Virus record (IMG/VR): IMGVR_UViG_3300033064_004823 | Span: 1 to 28,532 of that record | Source: a virus | Reading direction: 5' to 3' (one strand) | DNA: 28,532 bases | Shown: positions 1 to 7,244 of the stretch, in pieces | How the letters are laid out: every line of letters begins with the position of its first letter | How positions within the stretch are numbered: the stretch's first letter is position 1 | Position numbers and translations under genes: made by a program | Notes under the pieces: model-generated | Databases searched by the model: none | What the model saw: only the letters and a program-made list of their open reading frames with translations | What the model was told of the DNA's origin: nothing

Positions 1-692
1 GCTCGATCTACACCCTCCCTTTATCAATAAAGAAGGCCTTCGAGTATATTGAGGCAGTTGCCAGGTATCCTTTTACCATCTCCTTCAATTATCAAGGAAA
101 GGAGATTATTCAAACATACAACCCACCTGACCGAGTGGTAGTCAGCATGAACTTATTTAGGGAATACAACAGCCTGGACTACAACTGCTCTCGTTGCTGC
201 TGGAAGATAAGGTGTCACAGTGTCTACACAGAAGAACAGTACACGTCCTTAACCAATACTTACAGGGAAGAGATATACAGTCCTAGGATGGTTGTGTGTA
301 GGATAGGGAGTACCTCAATAAACCTGTACTTGGAGGATCACACAGAAGAAGTATGTCCTCACTTAGACCTTATTCACAACCTCTGCAGGATCCATACCCT
401 TAATCCTATCCACTGCGCTTTCCCCCTAATGAAACTAAAAAGGGTCCGGACTACAGCCTACCTCACGAGGGAATACTATGGAAGGAATTGGTTTATGGGG
501 TGTCCCGTTAAGTTCGACCCAATCACACAAGAAGGATATGAGAGGGGCCTAGAATTACTAGGCCGCCTAAAGCTCATGTGCGAGGAACTGTCGATTGAAC
601 ACAAAGTAGACGACCTTATTCTAGAAGTAGGTCGCAAGAATCCACTGGCACGGCCAGTTCAGCAATTTCTACCAATAGGAGTGGAGAAATGA
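1..692 (+). CDS. Hypothetical protein, 5' end outside window
   Basis: The frame is open from base 3 to the TGA at 690-692, with no stop before the GTG at 135, so the gene almost certainly begins upstream of the window and about 229 residues are visible. The visible part has a Cys cluster (CSRCCWKIRC, coded near 188-217) and a second Cys/His stretch (CPHLDLIHNLCRIH, near 355-396), which could bind zinc. No family is recognised. Its stop overlaps the start of the next gene (ATGA), so the two are probably translationally coupled. If 135 were the true start the protein would be 185 residues, but no good ribosome binding site precedes it. Confidence 0.75.
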   Translation, partial: SIYTLPLSIKKAFEYIEAVARYPFTISFNYQGKEIIQTYNPPDRVVVSMNLFREYNSLDYNCSRCCWKIRCHSVYTEEQYTSLTNTYREEIYSPRMVVCRIGSTSINLYLEDHTEEVCPHLDLIHNLCRIHTLNPIHCAFPLMKLKRVRTTAYLTREYYGRNWFMGCPVKFDPITQEGYERGLELLGRLKLMCEELSIEHKVDDLILEVGRKNPLARPVQQFLPIGVEK

Positions 693-1105
693 GTTTTAAT
701 AAAGTAGATCCTAAACTAAAGGGCAGGATTAAAAACTTACAGCTAGTCCTCACTGATAGACCTCAACCCGAACTCCTCATAACTGTACCCAATCCTCATC
801 CTAGTGAGTATGAGGAAAGAATGACTTATCCTGAGTTCACGTCACTGTGCCCCCTTGCCCCATCGCAACCCGATTATGCTACTATCACCATCTCTTACCG
901 GCCAGGGAAAGAAATAATTGAACTAAAATCCTTGAAACTCTACCTTGTATCCTACCGGAACGTAGAGGTTTTCCATGAGGCAGTAGTAGGGAACATACTT
1001 AAAGACCTTGTAGGAGTATGCTCACCCCTTCGTATGATTATAACCGGGAAATTCATGGTTAGGGGAGGGATTGAAGTAGTAATTGAGTCCAGCTACCTAT
1101 CTTGA
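689..1105 (+). CDS. Hypothetical protein (138 aa)
   Basis: The ATG at 689 overlaps the TGA of the preceding gene (ATGA) behind the purine-rich sequence GGAGTGGAGAA, which is a good ribosome binding site. The product is soluble, proline-rich near the N-terminus and beta-rich in the second half. It has no transmembrane segment or recognisable catalytic motif. It is probably expressed with the upstream gene as the last member of that transcript, because a new promoter follows at 1147. Function is unknown. Confidence 0.75.
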   Translation: MSFNKVDPKLKGRIKNLQLVLTDRPQPELLITVPNPHPSEYEERMTYPEFTSLCPLAPSQPDYATITISYRPGKEIIELKSLKLYLVSYRNVEVFHEAVVGNILKDLVGVCSPLRMIITGKFMVRGGIEVVIESSYLS

Positions 1106-1146
1106 GGTTAAGCAAGGGGTATGCAAAATCCACTGTGAAAAAAATG

Positions 1147-1175
1147 TTGACATCTTGGACGAGGTCTGATAATGT
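1147..1175 (+). promoter_or_regulatory. Sigma70-type promoter for the AbrB-like gene
   Basis: TTGACA at 1147-1152 is followed after 17 bp by TAATGT at 1170-1175. A slightly earlier register, GATAAT at 1168-1173, is also possible. It lies 35 bp upstream of the ATG at 1210 and just after the stop of the preceding gene, so it would start a new transcript. It also argues against an in-frame TTG start at 1102 for the AbrB-like gene. Confidence 0.55.
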
Positions 1176-1209
1176 ACTATCAATCAATTATCAACTACAA
1201 GAGAAGATT

Positions 1210-1455
1210 ATGACAGAAAAAAAATTTCGTTTGAAGATGAAAGTGCAAAAGAGTGGGCATACCTATATTCCTGAAGAAATTAGGCAATCAGGATTTGAGG
1301 GTGATGTCGAACTACTTCCTAATCATTTTACTACTCTGCTAGTTAAGCCAGGTACAACGCTAGACGAGATTAAAGAATCCTTAAACACTCACCTACGTCA
1401 TATCAGAATGGCCATTCGAGACGCAAGAAAGCAAGTTCACTGTGAACAGCAATAA
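1210..1455 (+). CDS. AbrB/SpoVT-like (swapped-hairpin) DNA-binding protein
   Basis: This is an 81-residue protein. Residues 7-47 resemble the AbrB/MazE swapped-hairpin fold: a KVQKSGHTYIPEEIR stretch (residues 11-25), then an acidic GDVELLP strand and a hydrophobic strand ending in KPGTT. The remaining C-terminus is a basic helix. Such proteins bind DNA as dimers and act as transition-state regulators or antitoxins. The start at 1210 is chosen because it begins just before the domain, follows GAGAAG and lies behind a promoter at 1147. An in-frame TTG at 1102 would add 36 residues that overlap the promoter. The 3' end overlaps the next gene by 14 bp, suggesting a coupled pair. Whether it is an antitoxin or a phage regulator cannot be told. 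Confidence 0.7.
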   Translation: MTEKKFRLKMKVQKSGHTYIPEEIRQSGFEGDVELLPNHFTTLLVKPGTTLDEIKESLNTHLRHIRMAIRDARKQVHCEQQ

Positions 1456-1873
1456 TAGTTACGAGAAAGGCAGCGCTCACAAGAAAGGCATATTACTAGC
1501 TTGTGACTGGCTAGGAGAGAGAGGACTCAATGTCGTTCTTGACCATCAGTTCGTGTTTTCATCTCCCTTTGGTATTAGACTCGTCTGGCCAGATGTGGTT
1601 GGCGTTGTAGAAGGGATTCCCATAACTTGTGTAGAAGTTGGGGAGATTGGTTCCTGGTACTCATTACTTAACACCTTTCTCCCTATATATCATTGGCCAA
1701 TAATTCAACAAGGTTGGAGTGTTTCAGACATTCTAGCAGATGAACCTCATCTACTTGGTGAGTGTATTAACTGTTATCCACTGGTCAAAAGCAATACTAC
1801 TCTTGTAGGTTTCTCACCTAGAGGAAGAATTCGTGCGAATATATCACAGCAGTTAACCGAGGGGTCTAACTAA
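1442..1873 (+). CDS. Hypothetical protein with weak PD-(D/E)XK-like signature
   Basis: This 143-residue protein starts with GTG inside the 3' end of the AbrB-like gene. An N-terminal helix (KGILLACDWLGERGLNVV) leads to a beta-rich core containing WPDVVGVVEG then ITCVEVGEI. The spacing of PD and EVG recalls the PD-x(n)-(D/E)xK nuclease core, but the position expected to be Lys is Gly, so a nuclease would be degenerate. I do not recognise the family. Overlap with an AbrB-like gene suggests co-expression, and a toxin role is possible but unsupported beyond the layout. Confidence 0.65.
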   Translation: MNSNNSYEKGSAHKKGILLACDWLGERGLNVVLDHQFVFSSPFGIRLVWPDVVGVVEGIPITCVEVGEIGSWYSLLNTFLPIYHWPIIQQGWSVSDILADEPHLLGECINCYPLVKSNTTLVGFSPRGRIRANISQQLTEGSN

Positions 1874-1875
1874 AC

Positions 1876-2109
1876 ATGCCTAGTTTAATTCGACGTAAAA
1901 CACCTGGAGCAAAACGAGTAAGAACATGCTCTGCCTCATGTTACAACGCCAAGAATCCTACCTGTACCTGCGTCTGTGAAGGTAGAAACCACGGTAAAGG
2001 GCATACTGGAGCTATAGAAAATACTCGACTTTCCATGGATGAAATACTGGAGGAATATCCTGAGACTCAATTCTCGCGGGAGGTCAGACAAATAGCTATG
2101 AAATTATAA
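1876..2109 (+). CDS. Small Cys-rich phage protein (C-x-C / NHG motif)
   Basis: This 77-residue protein starts 3 bp after the preceding stop. Residues 18-42 carry a dense Cys cluster (CSASCYNAKNPTCTCVCEG followed by RNHGKGH). A similar pattern, with two Cys, an A-K segment, alternating Cys and then NHG, is known from small phage and mobile-element proteins of unknown role. It probably binds a metal. The C-terminal third is an acidic helix (SMDEILEEYPETQ). No enzymatic role can be assigned. Confidence 0.75.
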   Translation: MPSLIRRKTPGAKRVRTCSASCYNAKNPTCTCVCEGRNHGKGHTGAIENTRLSMDEILEEYPETQFSREVRQIAMKL

Positions 2110-2181
2110 TCTAGTTCAGGAGTTTGTGAGTGAACGTTAAATACGAGCGTGTAGGCATAAGTACAGGAAAAGGAGAAGGAA

Positions 2182-2931
2182 TTGACAACTAAGAGAGTGA
2201 TGAGGCCAGAAGATTTCGACACACCAGCAGGGTTCGCGGACGACTTCGACGCCGAGATAGTGGATGCGTGGTTCGCTTCACCCAAGACAGAGTACCAAGA
2301 GAAGGTTGAAGGTGGGGCCAACGACCCGGTATTGAACCTGAAACTGGAAGGCCCAGACCTGGACAAACCCATAGATCAGTTCTGGTCGATAGGGGCAAAA
2401 CGCCTGTGGCAAGTGACTCGGGACGGGAAAGAGATTGTCAGCGGGAAGAACGCAGATATACGAAACTTCGTGAGTACTAGTCGCGCCGGGGAACTGGTAA
2501 ACCGCATACTCGCCCTAGCTGGTGGTGGTGATCGCGCCAAGGGAGTGGAGATAATTCAGGCGCGGGGCTACTACATGACCGAGGCGGAGTTCTACATCGG
2601 GATCAACGCACACTGGGAACAGGTAGAGATGACCACGGTGAGCGGGGAGAAACGGGATGTATTGATGCCAACGGCCCTGATTTCTTTCGGGGATGGTACC
2701 TCTTCAGCAACAGGCTCAGAGCCCGGCGGGGCTGAGTTCACTGACGAGGAGATAGGTAAGCTGGCCGAGCTTGCCTCCGGGAAGACGGAGCAGCAGCTCA
2801 AGCAGGGAATCATGCGGTCAGAGTTGAAGGGGAACAAGGCGCTGCTCAATGCAGTGTTCAATAAGGAATTGCTGGCCCAGTTGGAGGCTGCCGAGAAGCT
2901 GACTAAGGGGCCGGATGGGGCGTACATATAG
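2182..2931 (+). CDS. Acidic hypothetical protein, possible ssDNA-binding/replication accessory protein
   Basis: This is a 249-residue protein. The TTG at 2182 is preferred because AAGGAG sits six bases upstream, and no ATG has a comparable site. Residues 1-40 are acidic, and the middle (about 70-165) is a mixed alpha/beta segment with conserved-looking GYYMTEAEFYIGINAHWEQVEM. A Gly/Ser/Thr linker near residues 172-190 leads to a helical Glu/Lys-rich tail. Phage single-stranded DNA-binding and recombination accessory proteins often have a compact core plus a disordered acidic region, and the following genes are recombination nucleases and a RecA-fold ATPase. That role is inference; no OB-fold signature is clear by eye. 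Confidence 0.8.
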   Translation: MTTKRVMRPEDFDTPAGFADDFDAEIVDAWFASPKTEYQEKVEGGANDPVLNLKLEGPDLDKPIDQFWSIGAKRLWQVTRDGKEIVSGKNADIRNFVSTSRAGELVNRILALAGGGDRAKGVEIIQARGYYMTEAEFYIGINAHWEQVEMTTVSGEKRDVLMPTALISFGDGTSSATGSEPGGAEFTDEEIGKLAELASGKTEQQLKQGIMRSELKGNKALLNAVFNKELLAQLEAAEKLTKGPDGAYI

Positions 2932-2934
2932 GTC

Positions 2935-3114
2935 ATGAGAGTAATGATTGTGGGCGGTATGGCGGCTAAAACATACCTGCGCTCAAAGTCCTCGGCGCAA
3001 ACCGTGGCGGTGTCGAAAGACGAAAGCCAGGGCAGGTGGATTGGAAGTCTGCTGAAATATAGACAGGGGAGAAAGATCCCTGAGGCACTAATGTACGAAT
3101 CGCCGCGTCGGTGA
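2935..3114 (+). CDS. Small basic hypothetical protein (59 aa)
   Basis: A complete ATG-to-TGA frame begins 3 bp after the preceding stop, so translation could be coupled. The ribosome binding site is weak. The protein starts MRVMIVGGMAAKTY and has a basic second half (GRWIGSLLKYRQGRKIP). Composition is protein-like and codon use matches its neighbours, but there is no recognisable domain. It is the last frame before a 205-bp non-coding interval with strong RNA secondary structure. It may be a real small gene or a fortuitous frame. Confidence 0.45.
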   Translation: MRVMIVGGMAAKTYLRSKSSAQTVAVSKDESQGRWIGSLLKYRQGRKIPEALMYESPRR

Positions 3115-3131
3115 GAATCTGGCCCCACAAT

Positions 3132-3286
3132 CTTGGCTGGTGGTGGAAATGGCCAGGCTGACTACTCCTCACACAGTGGTGGCTCTTGTCAGCCGAACAG
3201 ACACAGGTTGCTCACGATTGCCAATAGCGTGAGCCCGCCAGGTCGCTCCTGGATAGGCAATCATACCAGGGTGTGGTAGTCCCTGG
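3132..3286 (+). ncRNA. Candidate structured RNA with pseudoknot (intergenic)
   Basis: The 205-bp gap 3115-3319 has no convincing ORF but an unusual density of complementary segments. GGCTGAC (3156-3162) pairs with GTCAGCC (3188-3194). GCTCACG (3210-3216) pairs with CGTGAGC (3228-3234). The loop of that hairpin, ATTGCC (3217-3222), is complementary to GGCAAT (3256-3261). CCAGG/CCTGG (3238-3242/3248-3252) and CCAGGG/CCCTGG (3266-3271/3281-3286) form two further hairpins. CTTGGC (3132-3137) can also pair with GCCAGG (3152-3157). The loop-to-downstream pairing makes an H-type pseudoknot with an inserted hairpin. It could be a riboswitch-like leader of the 3320 operon, a trans-acting phage RNA, or a DNA-level structure. 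No known RNA family is matched with confidence. Confidence 0.5.
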
Positions 3287-3319
3287 AACAGCCATAGTAA
3301 AGAACGAGGTGATGGACAG

Positions 3320-3604
3320 ATGGAAAAAATTGGTTGGATAAGTTGGGTAGAATCACGGAAAGTAGAATCGTTGGTAACACTAACAACACTAAGACGAGTT
3401 CACTACGGGCCCGGCAGCGTGTATGTATATGCCGCGCGAATAAAAGAGTTTGGCCTTACGGCCTATGGTAATACCGTGCTGGAGGCAGAAACTAAGGTTA
3501 TGAGGATGCTGCGATCCTTCGTTTCGGCGCATGAGGTACAAGGCACATTAGGAAAGATGGTCCTAAAAACACTCGGGGCAGACGAGGTAGTCAATGAAAC
3601 GTGA
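3320..3604 (+). CDS. Hypothetical protein with HicB-like segment
   Basis: The ATG at 3320 gives a 94-residue protein, with GAGGTGATGG upstream as a ribosome binding site. The middle (YVYAARIKEFGLTAYGNTVLEAETKVMRML) has the rhythm of HicB-type partial RNase H-fold proteins: a strand, a G-x-T turn, then a helix of E-A and hydrophobic residues. The usual pG-cluster is weak, and no HicA-like toxin is adjacent. It is the first gene after the structured RNA and overlaps the next gene by 11 bp. HicB-like is a tentative structural comparison only. Confidence 0.7.
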   Translation: MEKIGWISWVESRKVESLVTLTTLRRVHYGPGSVYVYAARIKEFGLTAYGNTVLEAETKVMRMLRSFVSAHEVQGTLGKMVLKTLGADEVVNET

Positions 3605-3866
3605 GTCGCATAATCAACCTAATCCTACCCCTTATACCTCTAGAATAACAAAAGAGGAATGGGTAAAGGGGGGCAAGGCAGAACCCGCCGAATCTGTGAG
3701 GCTTGCCCTTGAGATGCAGAAGGGCAATTATCTCAGGATAAGTCACCCAGATGTATTCTGTGATGGGCATCAATGTGGGTTGAGGAGTGCACTCAGCAAG
3801 AAGAAGGGAAAGTGGCGGTTCAAGCACACTCACCCTGGTGAGGCGCTTATTCTCAGGGAGAAGTAA
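3594..3866 (+). CDS. Hypothetical basic protein (90 aa)
   Basis: The ATG at 3594 lies inside the 3' end of the previous gene. The product is basic, with a Pro/Asn/Thr-rich N-terminus and a C-terminal segment containing SHPDVFCDGHQCGLRS followed by KKKGKWRFKHTHPG. Two Cys and several His could form a small metal site. The stop (TAA 3864-3866) is one base before the start of the nuclease gene, so the two are co-translated. Function is unknown. Confidence 0.7.
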   Translation: MKRESHNQPNPTPYTSRITKEEWVKGGKAEPAESVRLALEMQKGNYLRISHPDVFCDGHQCGLRSALSKKKGKWRFKHTHPGEALILREK

Positions 3867-3867
3867 T

Positions 3868-4860
3868 ATGGGTATCTATAGAATGTCAGAGGCCGGGGGT
3901 TGCCCTCGTGCCTTAGCTGCCGCTCGACTCGACTATGATCCTATACCTGATAGGAGAGACCCGAGTTTATTATTTAAGGAAGGTAGACGACACGAGATTC
4001 ATATTGCCGAAGACCTAGCCGAGGAGGGATATGAGCTGGAGGATGCCGGGGAGTGTATGCAGTGCCGGGATGAGTTCGGGGAGACTGGTATTGGGGGACA
4101 TCATATTGAGATTAACACCCCCCTCATTCGCCTCCTTGGTCACGTAGACCGCTACCTGATTATCGGCGATAGGAGATATCCTTGTGAGTTCAAGTCTATG
4201 GGTCTCTTCCCCTTTCAGAAGTTTATGAAGGAGGGCCTGACTGGCTATCCAGGATATCAAGCCCAGGTAGCCTGTTATATTGGCTTCTCGCAGGCACCAG
4301 CCCTTTACGTAGTAAAGAACCGCGATAACGGGAAGATGGACAGATTCACCATCCCGTATGGCAAGGAGATTCTAGAAGGTCATACAGTTCAGCACATTCC
4401 TATCACTCTCGACCAGATCATAGACAAACTGAACCTGGTTGAGGCATTCGTCAGGACTGGGGAGCTACCAGATGGGGTGGAAGCTACCGAGTGTCAATGG
4501 TGCTCCTTCCGGTTCCTGTGCTCTGAGGGTACAGGAGAGACGGAGGAGAAGGAAAGTATGCCAGAGACCACCGAGACTGAGCTGATGGAGGCGGCTGACC
4601 TGTGGAAGGAAGGCAAGAAGCAGGAGGCAGAGGCTAAGGGGAATATAGAGTTTGCGAAGGGGATATTCCTACAGCATGCCCAGAGTAAACCTAAGTTCCG
4701 GGTGGGTGGGGTGAGTGTGTCATATTCGGGGTCGAGAACGAGGAAGACCCTGGATGAGAAAATGCTGCGAGAGTTAGTGGATCCCTCGATCATAAAAAAG
4801 GCCGAGAGAACCTCGAAGCCGTATGACGACATAAGAATAAAGGCATTGGAGGAAAAGTGA
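3868..4860 (+). CDS. Cas4/RecB-like PD-(D/E)XK exonuclease with Fe-S type cysteines
   Basis: This 330-residue protein begins at the ATG at 3868 behind AGGGAGAAG. A longer frame from 3787 overlaps the upstream gene and is unlikely. The nuclease core is readable: His42, Asp94 in GHVDRYLI, Glu107-Phe-Lys109 (CEFKS), and the QxxxY-like motif GYPGYQAQVACY around residue 130. Cys12 plus Cys209, Cys212 and Cys218 match the four-cysteine pattern that binds an iron-sulphur cluster in Cas4 and AddB-type nucleases. The last ~100 residues are a charged helical extension. It lies beside a RecA-fold ATPase, so the likely job is DNA end resection in phage recombination/replication. No CRISPR array or other cas gene is nearby. 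Confidence 0.85.
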   Translation: MGIYRMSEAGGCPRALAAARLDYDPIPDRRDPSLLFKEGRRHEIHIAEDLAEEGYELEDAGECMQCRDEFGETGIGGHHIEINTPLIRLLGHVDRYLIIGDRRYPCEFKSMGLFPFQKFMKEGLTGYPGYQAQVACYIGFSQAPALYVVKNRDNGKMDRFTIPYGKEILEGHTVQHIPITLDQIIDKLNLVEAFVRTGELPDGVEATECQWCSFRFLCSEGTGETEEKESMPETTETELMEAADLWKEGKKQEAEAKGNIEFAKGIFLQHAQSKPKFRVGGVSVSYSGSRTRKTLDEKMLRELVDPSIIKKAERTSKPYDDIRIKALEEK

Positions 4861-5159
4861 TGTTGGGTGGTCCTACAGTAGACAAACACTATGTAGTACC
4901 GGATGAGTGGCCCAAGTACAGGAAGAAAGTTTGGATAGTTGCTGTATCAGCTTACGCTCTAGATGGAGGTGAAGACAACATCTACGTCTGGATTAAAGAC
5001 AGAGATCAGAACACCATAAAAGGAGTACTCTGTCATTATTATGACGAAATCTCAGAAGCAACTGTTTGGTTATCACTCCCCACAGCTATCAGAAAGAAGC
5101 AATGGCCTCCAACTATATCTGTTTCTAAGGATTCCCTAGTATCAGTTTTAATAGCCTAA
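4860..5159 (+). CDS. Hypothetical protein (99 aa)
   Basis: The ATG at 4860 overlaps the nuclease stop (TGATG), with GGAGGA 6-11 bases upstream. A GTG at 4857 would add one residue. The protein is beta-rich and aromatic (KYRKKVWIVAVSAY, NIYVWIKDRDQN), with an LSLPTAIRKKQWPP segment near the C-terminus. No motif or family is recognised. Its position between a nuclease and a RecA-fold ATPase suggests an accessory role in the same pathway. Confidence 0.7.
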   Translation: MLGGPTVDKHYVVPDEWPKYRKKVWIVAVSAYALDGGEDNIYVWIKDRDQNTIKGVLCHYYDEISEATVWLSLPTAIRKKQWPPTISVSKDSLVSVLIA

Positions 5160-5178
5160 GCGCTAAAGGGAGGTTGAG

Positions 5179-5919
5179 ATGTACGAAAGGATTCTCCTCA
5201 TGGGAGGACCCGGTACCGGGAAAACCCATCACTTAGTCGAAGTATGCAGATGGCTAGCTGACCAAGGTAAGGAGATGTGGGTCCTTGACCTAGAGGATAA
5301 GGTAGGGGCATTCCTGCATGGTCAGGGCGGAGTCCCTAAGAACATGCACCTCGTGGTAGCTCTTTCCTGGGAGGAGGTGAGGAAGTGCATCGACGATTGG
5401 AAAGGCAAGATCAAGAAGGATCACTGGGTGGCAGTGGATAGAGTTGACCTTGCCTGGGCCTTCGCGCGCCGTTGGTATGCCGTAGAGCGCTACAAGCTCG
5501 AACTCGCGGATAAGATGCTCAAGTCGGCGAAGTCTGTACCTGAGGCCTCGATGTTTATACCTGAGTTTCCGAGGGGGGCATGGGAGGTTATAAACGAGAC
5601 CTATGACTACTTTATCACCAATATCCTGTACCTGTTTAGGTGTAACGTACTCCTAACCACTGGGATAACCAGTTCCCGGGAGGACGCTGGGCCCTTCGAG
5701 GTCTTTTCTAGTGTGGGACTTGCACCTAGAGGACAGAAGGAGCTAGCACATCAGACTCATACCGCCCTTCTCCTTTCGAGTCAGATTGAGAGAGATAGGA
5801 TGCATAAGGTCACCAGATCCTGGCATTACACCACTGCAAAGGATCTCCCGGGGAGGGATTATGTGACTGAGGAACCACTCTATGATTTCGTAGCTCAGTA
5901 CATTGAATTATACGCATAA
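5179..5919 (+). CDS. P-loop ATPase, RecA-fold (Sak4-like recombinase candidate)
   Basis: This is a 246-residue protein with an excellent ribosome binding site (GGGAGGTTGAG before ATG 5179). The Walker A motif is GGPGTGKT (residues 9-16) and a Walker B-like strand is HWVAVDRVDL with Asp87. The single-domain size and position between a Cas4-like nuclease and an XPF-like nuclease fit phage Sak4/RecA-core proteins, which promote single-strand annealing or strand exchange. The sequence LLTTGITSSREDAGPFEVF could hold the sensor region. A generic AAA_24-type phage NTPase is the alternative. The ATPase assignment is firm; the recombinase role is inferred from context. Confidence 0.8.
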   Translation: MYERILLMGGPGTGKTHHLVEVCRWLADQGKEMWVLDLEDKVGAFLHGQGGVPKNMHLVVALSWEEVRKCIDDWKGKIKKDHWVAVDRVDLAWAFARRWYAVERYKLELADKMLKSAKSVPEASMFIPEFPRGAWEVINETYDYFITNILYLFRCNVLLTTGITSSREDAGPFEVFSSVGLAPRGQKELAHQTHTALLLSSQIERDRMHKVTRSWHYTTAKDLPGRDYVTEEPLYDFVAQYIELYA

Positions 5920-5933
5920 GGAAAGGGGTAGTC

Positions 5934-6104
5934 ATGTGTGATCTGTGTGGCAGCGGATCCGTTTTCTTCTCTGCAGCCAAGGAGGCGAAGGGGCCAGATG
6001 GCCCTATCAAGGAATGGGTGGTTCGGTTATGCAGTAAGTGTTCGATCAGAATTGCCGGGAAGTGGATAATGGAGAAAAACCTGACCTCCCTTAGGTTCGA
6101 CTAG
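5934..6104 (+). CDS. Small zinc-ribbon protein (56 aa)
   Basis: This is a short complete frame from ATG 5934 to TAG 6102, with AAAGGGG upstream. It starts MCDLCGSG and has a second pair, CSKC, about 30 residues later, giving a CxxC...CxxC zinc ribbon. The rest is basic (KGPDGPIKEWVVRL, RIAGKWIMEKN). Neighbours are separated by 14 and 5 bp, so it is part of the recombination operon. It may bind nucleic acid or a protein partner. Confidence 0.7.
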   Translation: MCDLCGSGSVFFSAAKEAKGPDGPIKEWVVRLCSKCSIRIAGKWIMEKNLTSLRFD

Positions 6105-6109
6105 CACTC

Positions 6110-6793
6110 ATGGAAATATTGGTTAGTAGCAACGAATGGCCTCGGTTCAAGAAGCATCTAGCGGAGGAAGGTATATCCACAACCCAAGGATTCGACTTTC
6201 TGCAGTTTACCGAGGCTGGGTTGATTGCTTCTGAACGCAAGAGGGTACCAGGAGACCTGCTTGCCTCTGCTGAGGATGGTAGGCTAGCCCGAGAGTGTAC
6301 TGCCATGCGGGAGGAGGCGGATTATGGGTTTGTGGTGTGTGAGGGGAAGTTCACCTACACCCAGGATGGTTACCTCCGAGATGGAAAACGTCTCACACGC
6401 TGGACAAAAACAGGGGTGAGGAATCTTCTGAGGAGTATTAGGTTCGTGGAGGGTGCTGACATTGAGTTTACTGCCAACACTAGGGACACTGCTCAGCTCC
6501 TGCGGGACTTCCAGAAGTACTTCGACAACCCAAAACATGGTGGGTATAGGTCTCGCCCTACGCTTTCACCCGCCTGGTATGTATCGACCTTTGAGGAACG
6601 GTACCTGCATTGGATTCAGGGATTGCCAGGAATTAGCATTGGTCGGGCAAATAAGATTGCCGGGTTCTTCTCGAACCCAATGGCGGTCATGTCGGCCACG
6701 TTGGTTGATTGGAAGGGAGTTCCTGGCATAGGGGATAAGACGGCTAAGGGGATTTGGGAGTTTCTGCACGGGGGTATTGACAAACCTGTTTGA
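6110..6793 (+). CDS. XPF/ERCC4-family nuclease with tandem helix-hairpin-helix
   Basis: This is a 227-residue protein. The ERCC4 nuclease signature is clear: Glu42-Arg43-Lys44 followed by Asp49 in the context ASERKRVPGDLLAS, then DGRLARECTAMREEADYGFVVCEG, typical of the XPF/MUS81/Hef core. The C-terminus (about residues 165-225) has two helix-hairpin-helix elements, LPGISIGRANKI and VPGIGDKTAKGI, which bind the DNA backbone. Such proteins cut branched or 3'-flap DNA. In phages, short single-chain forms lacking a helicase domain are known. Together with the RecA-fold ATPase and Cas4-like nuclease it would resolve recombination intermediates. A regulon-type promoter (6777-6805) overlaps its 3' end. 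Confidence 0.88.
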   Translation: MEILVSSNEWPRFKKHLAEEGISTTQGFDFLQFTEAGLIASERKRVPGDLLASAEDGRLARECTAMREEADYGFVVCEGKFTYTQDGYLRDGKRLTRWTKTGVRNLLRSIRFVEGADIEFTANTRDTAQLLRDFQKYFDNPKHGGYRSRPTLSPAWYVSTFEERYLHWIQGLPGISIGRANKIAGFFSNPMAVMSATLVDWKGVPGIGDKTAKGIWEFLHGGIDKPV

Positions 6794-6805
6794 TGTGTGT
6801 ATCAT
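6777..6805 (+). promoter_or_regulatory. Promoter, diverged copy of the regulon cassette
   Basis: TTGACA at 6777-6782, 17-bp spacer, TATCAT at 6800-6805. The start, GGGGTATTGACAAAC, and the pre-10 TGTGTG match the three near-identical copies at 15564, 16897 and 23777. The -10 differs by one base, and the downstream ATGTAACACA half is not conserved. It sits over the end of the XPF-like gene and about 45 bp before ATG 6855, so it should drive the GNAT-like and dnaN genes. Confidence 0.75.
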
Positions 6806-6854
6806 TGTGAAATACAATCATCATTGACCCGAATACAAGGAAAGACCCACGCTA

Positions 6855-7244
6855 ATGCGCCGCCTCAGCCTAGAACAATTCATGATAGGCAATCCGAATC
6901 ACTCATATATTAAGGAACGCGTGGGTTCGACTACCTATGAGATCTACGCTAGGAAGGGCCCGAGAGGTATAGACGGCCAGATCCTGAGTACCATTGACCT
7001 AGCAAATATCATAACTCGCACTCCAGGTAGAGGCAACTTCCCTGCCCTGATAGAGAGAGTCAAAGAACTCGCAAGGAGATTCGACTATCATGGAATCTAC
7101 GTAGAATCTGTCACGTGCCTCAATCCTCGTTTCATACCCAAGCTGAAGGAGCTTGGATTTCGTCAGGTCAATACCAACTACAGAACGTCGAATTACTATA
7201 TAGAAGGAGAATCTCATGCCATTCTGTATGGACAAGCTTCCTAA
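6855..7244 (+). CDS. GNAT-like acyltransferase-fold protein
   Basis: This is a 129-residue protein from ATG 6855. AAGGAAAG lies about 12 bases upstream, a loose ribosome binding site. The C-terminal half shows the GNAT pattern: GRGNFPALIERVKELARRF (acyl-CoA loop followed by helix), a strand GIYVESVTCLNPRF, then IPKLKELGFRQV. The N-terminal half (SYIKERVGSTTYEIYARKGPRG) fits the first strands of the fold. The substrate cannot be predicted. It is the first gene after the 6777 promoter and overlaps the next gene by 29 bp. Confidence 0.65.
   Translation: MRRLSLEQFMIGNPNHSYIKERVGSTTYEIYARKGPRGIDGQILSTIDLANIITRTPGRGNFPALIERVKELARRFDYHGIYVESVTCLNPRFIPKLKELGFRQVNTNYRTSNYYIEGESHAILYGQAS

Noticed and set aside
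1102-1209. TTG start for the AbrB-like gene
   Set aside because: The segment contains a promoter with TTGACA/TAATGT and does not extend the recognisable domain; ATG 1210 is better.
2182-2188. TTGACA as a -35 box
   Set aside because: It is the start codon region of the 2182 gene; nothing like a -10 lies 16-18 bp downstream.
3120-3210. Cobalamin-riboswitch resemblance (GGTGGAAAT, GGCTGAC, GTCAGCC)
   Set aside because: A few motif pieces are similar, but the full conserved core and B12 box are not present in the right order and spacing, and the downstream genes are not B12-related.
3320-3866. HicBA toxin-antitoxin pair
   Set aside because: The first protein is only loosely HicB-like and the second lacks the HicA double-stranded-RNA-binding pattern and its catalytic His.
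3787-4860. CRISPR-Cas locus suggested by the Cas4-like nuclease
   Set aside because: No repeat array and no other cas gene is visible; Cas4-like nucleases are common in phage replication modules.
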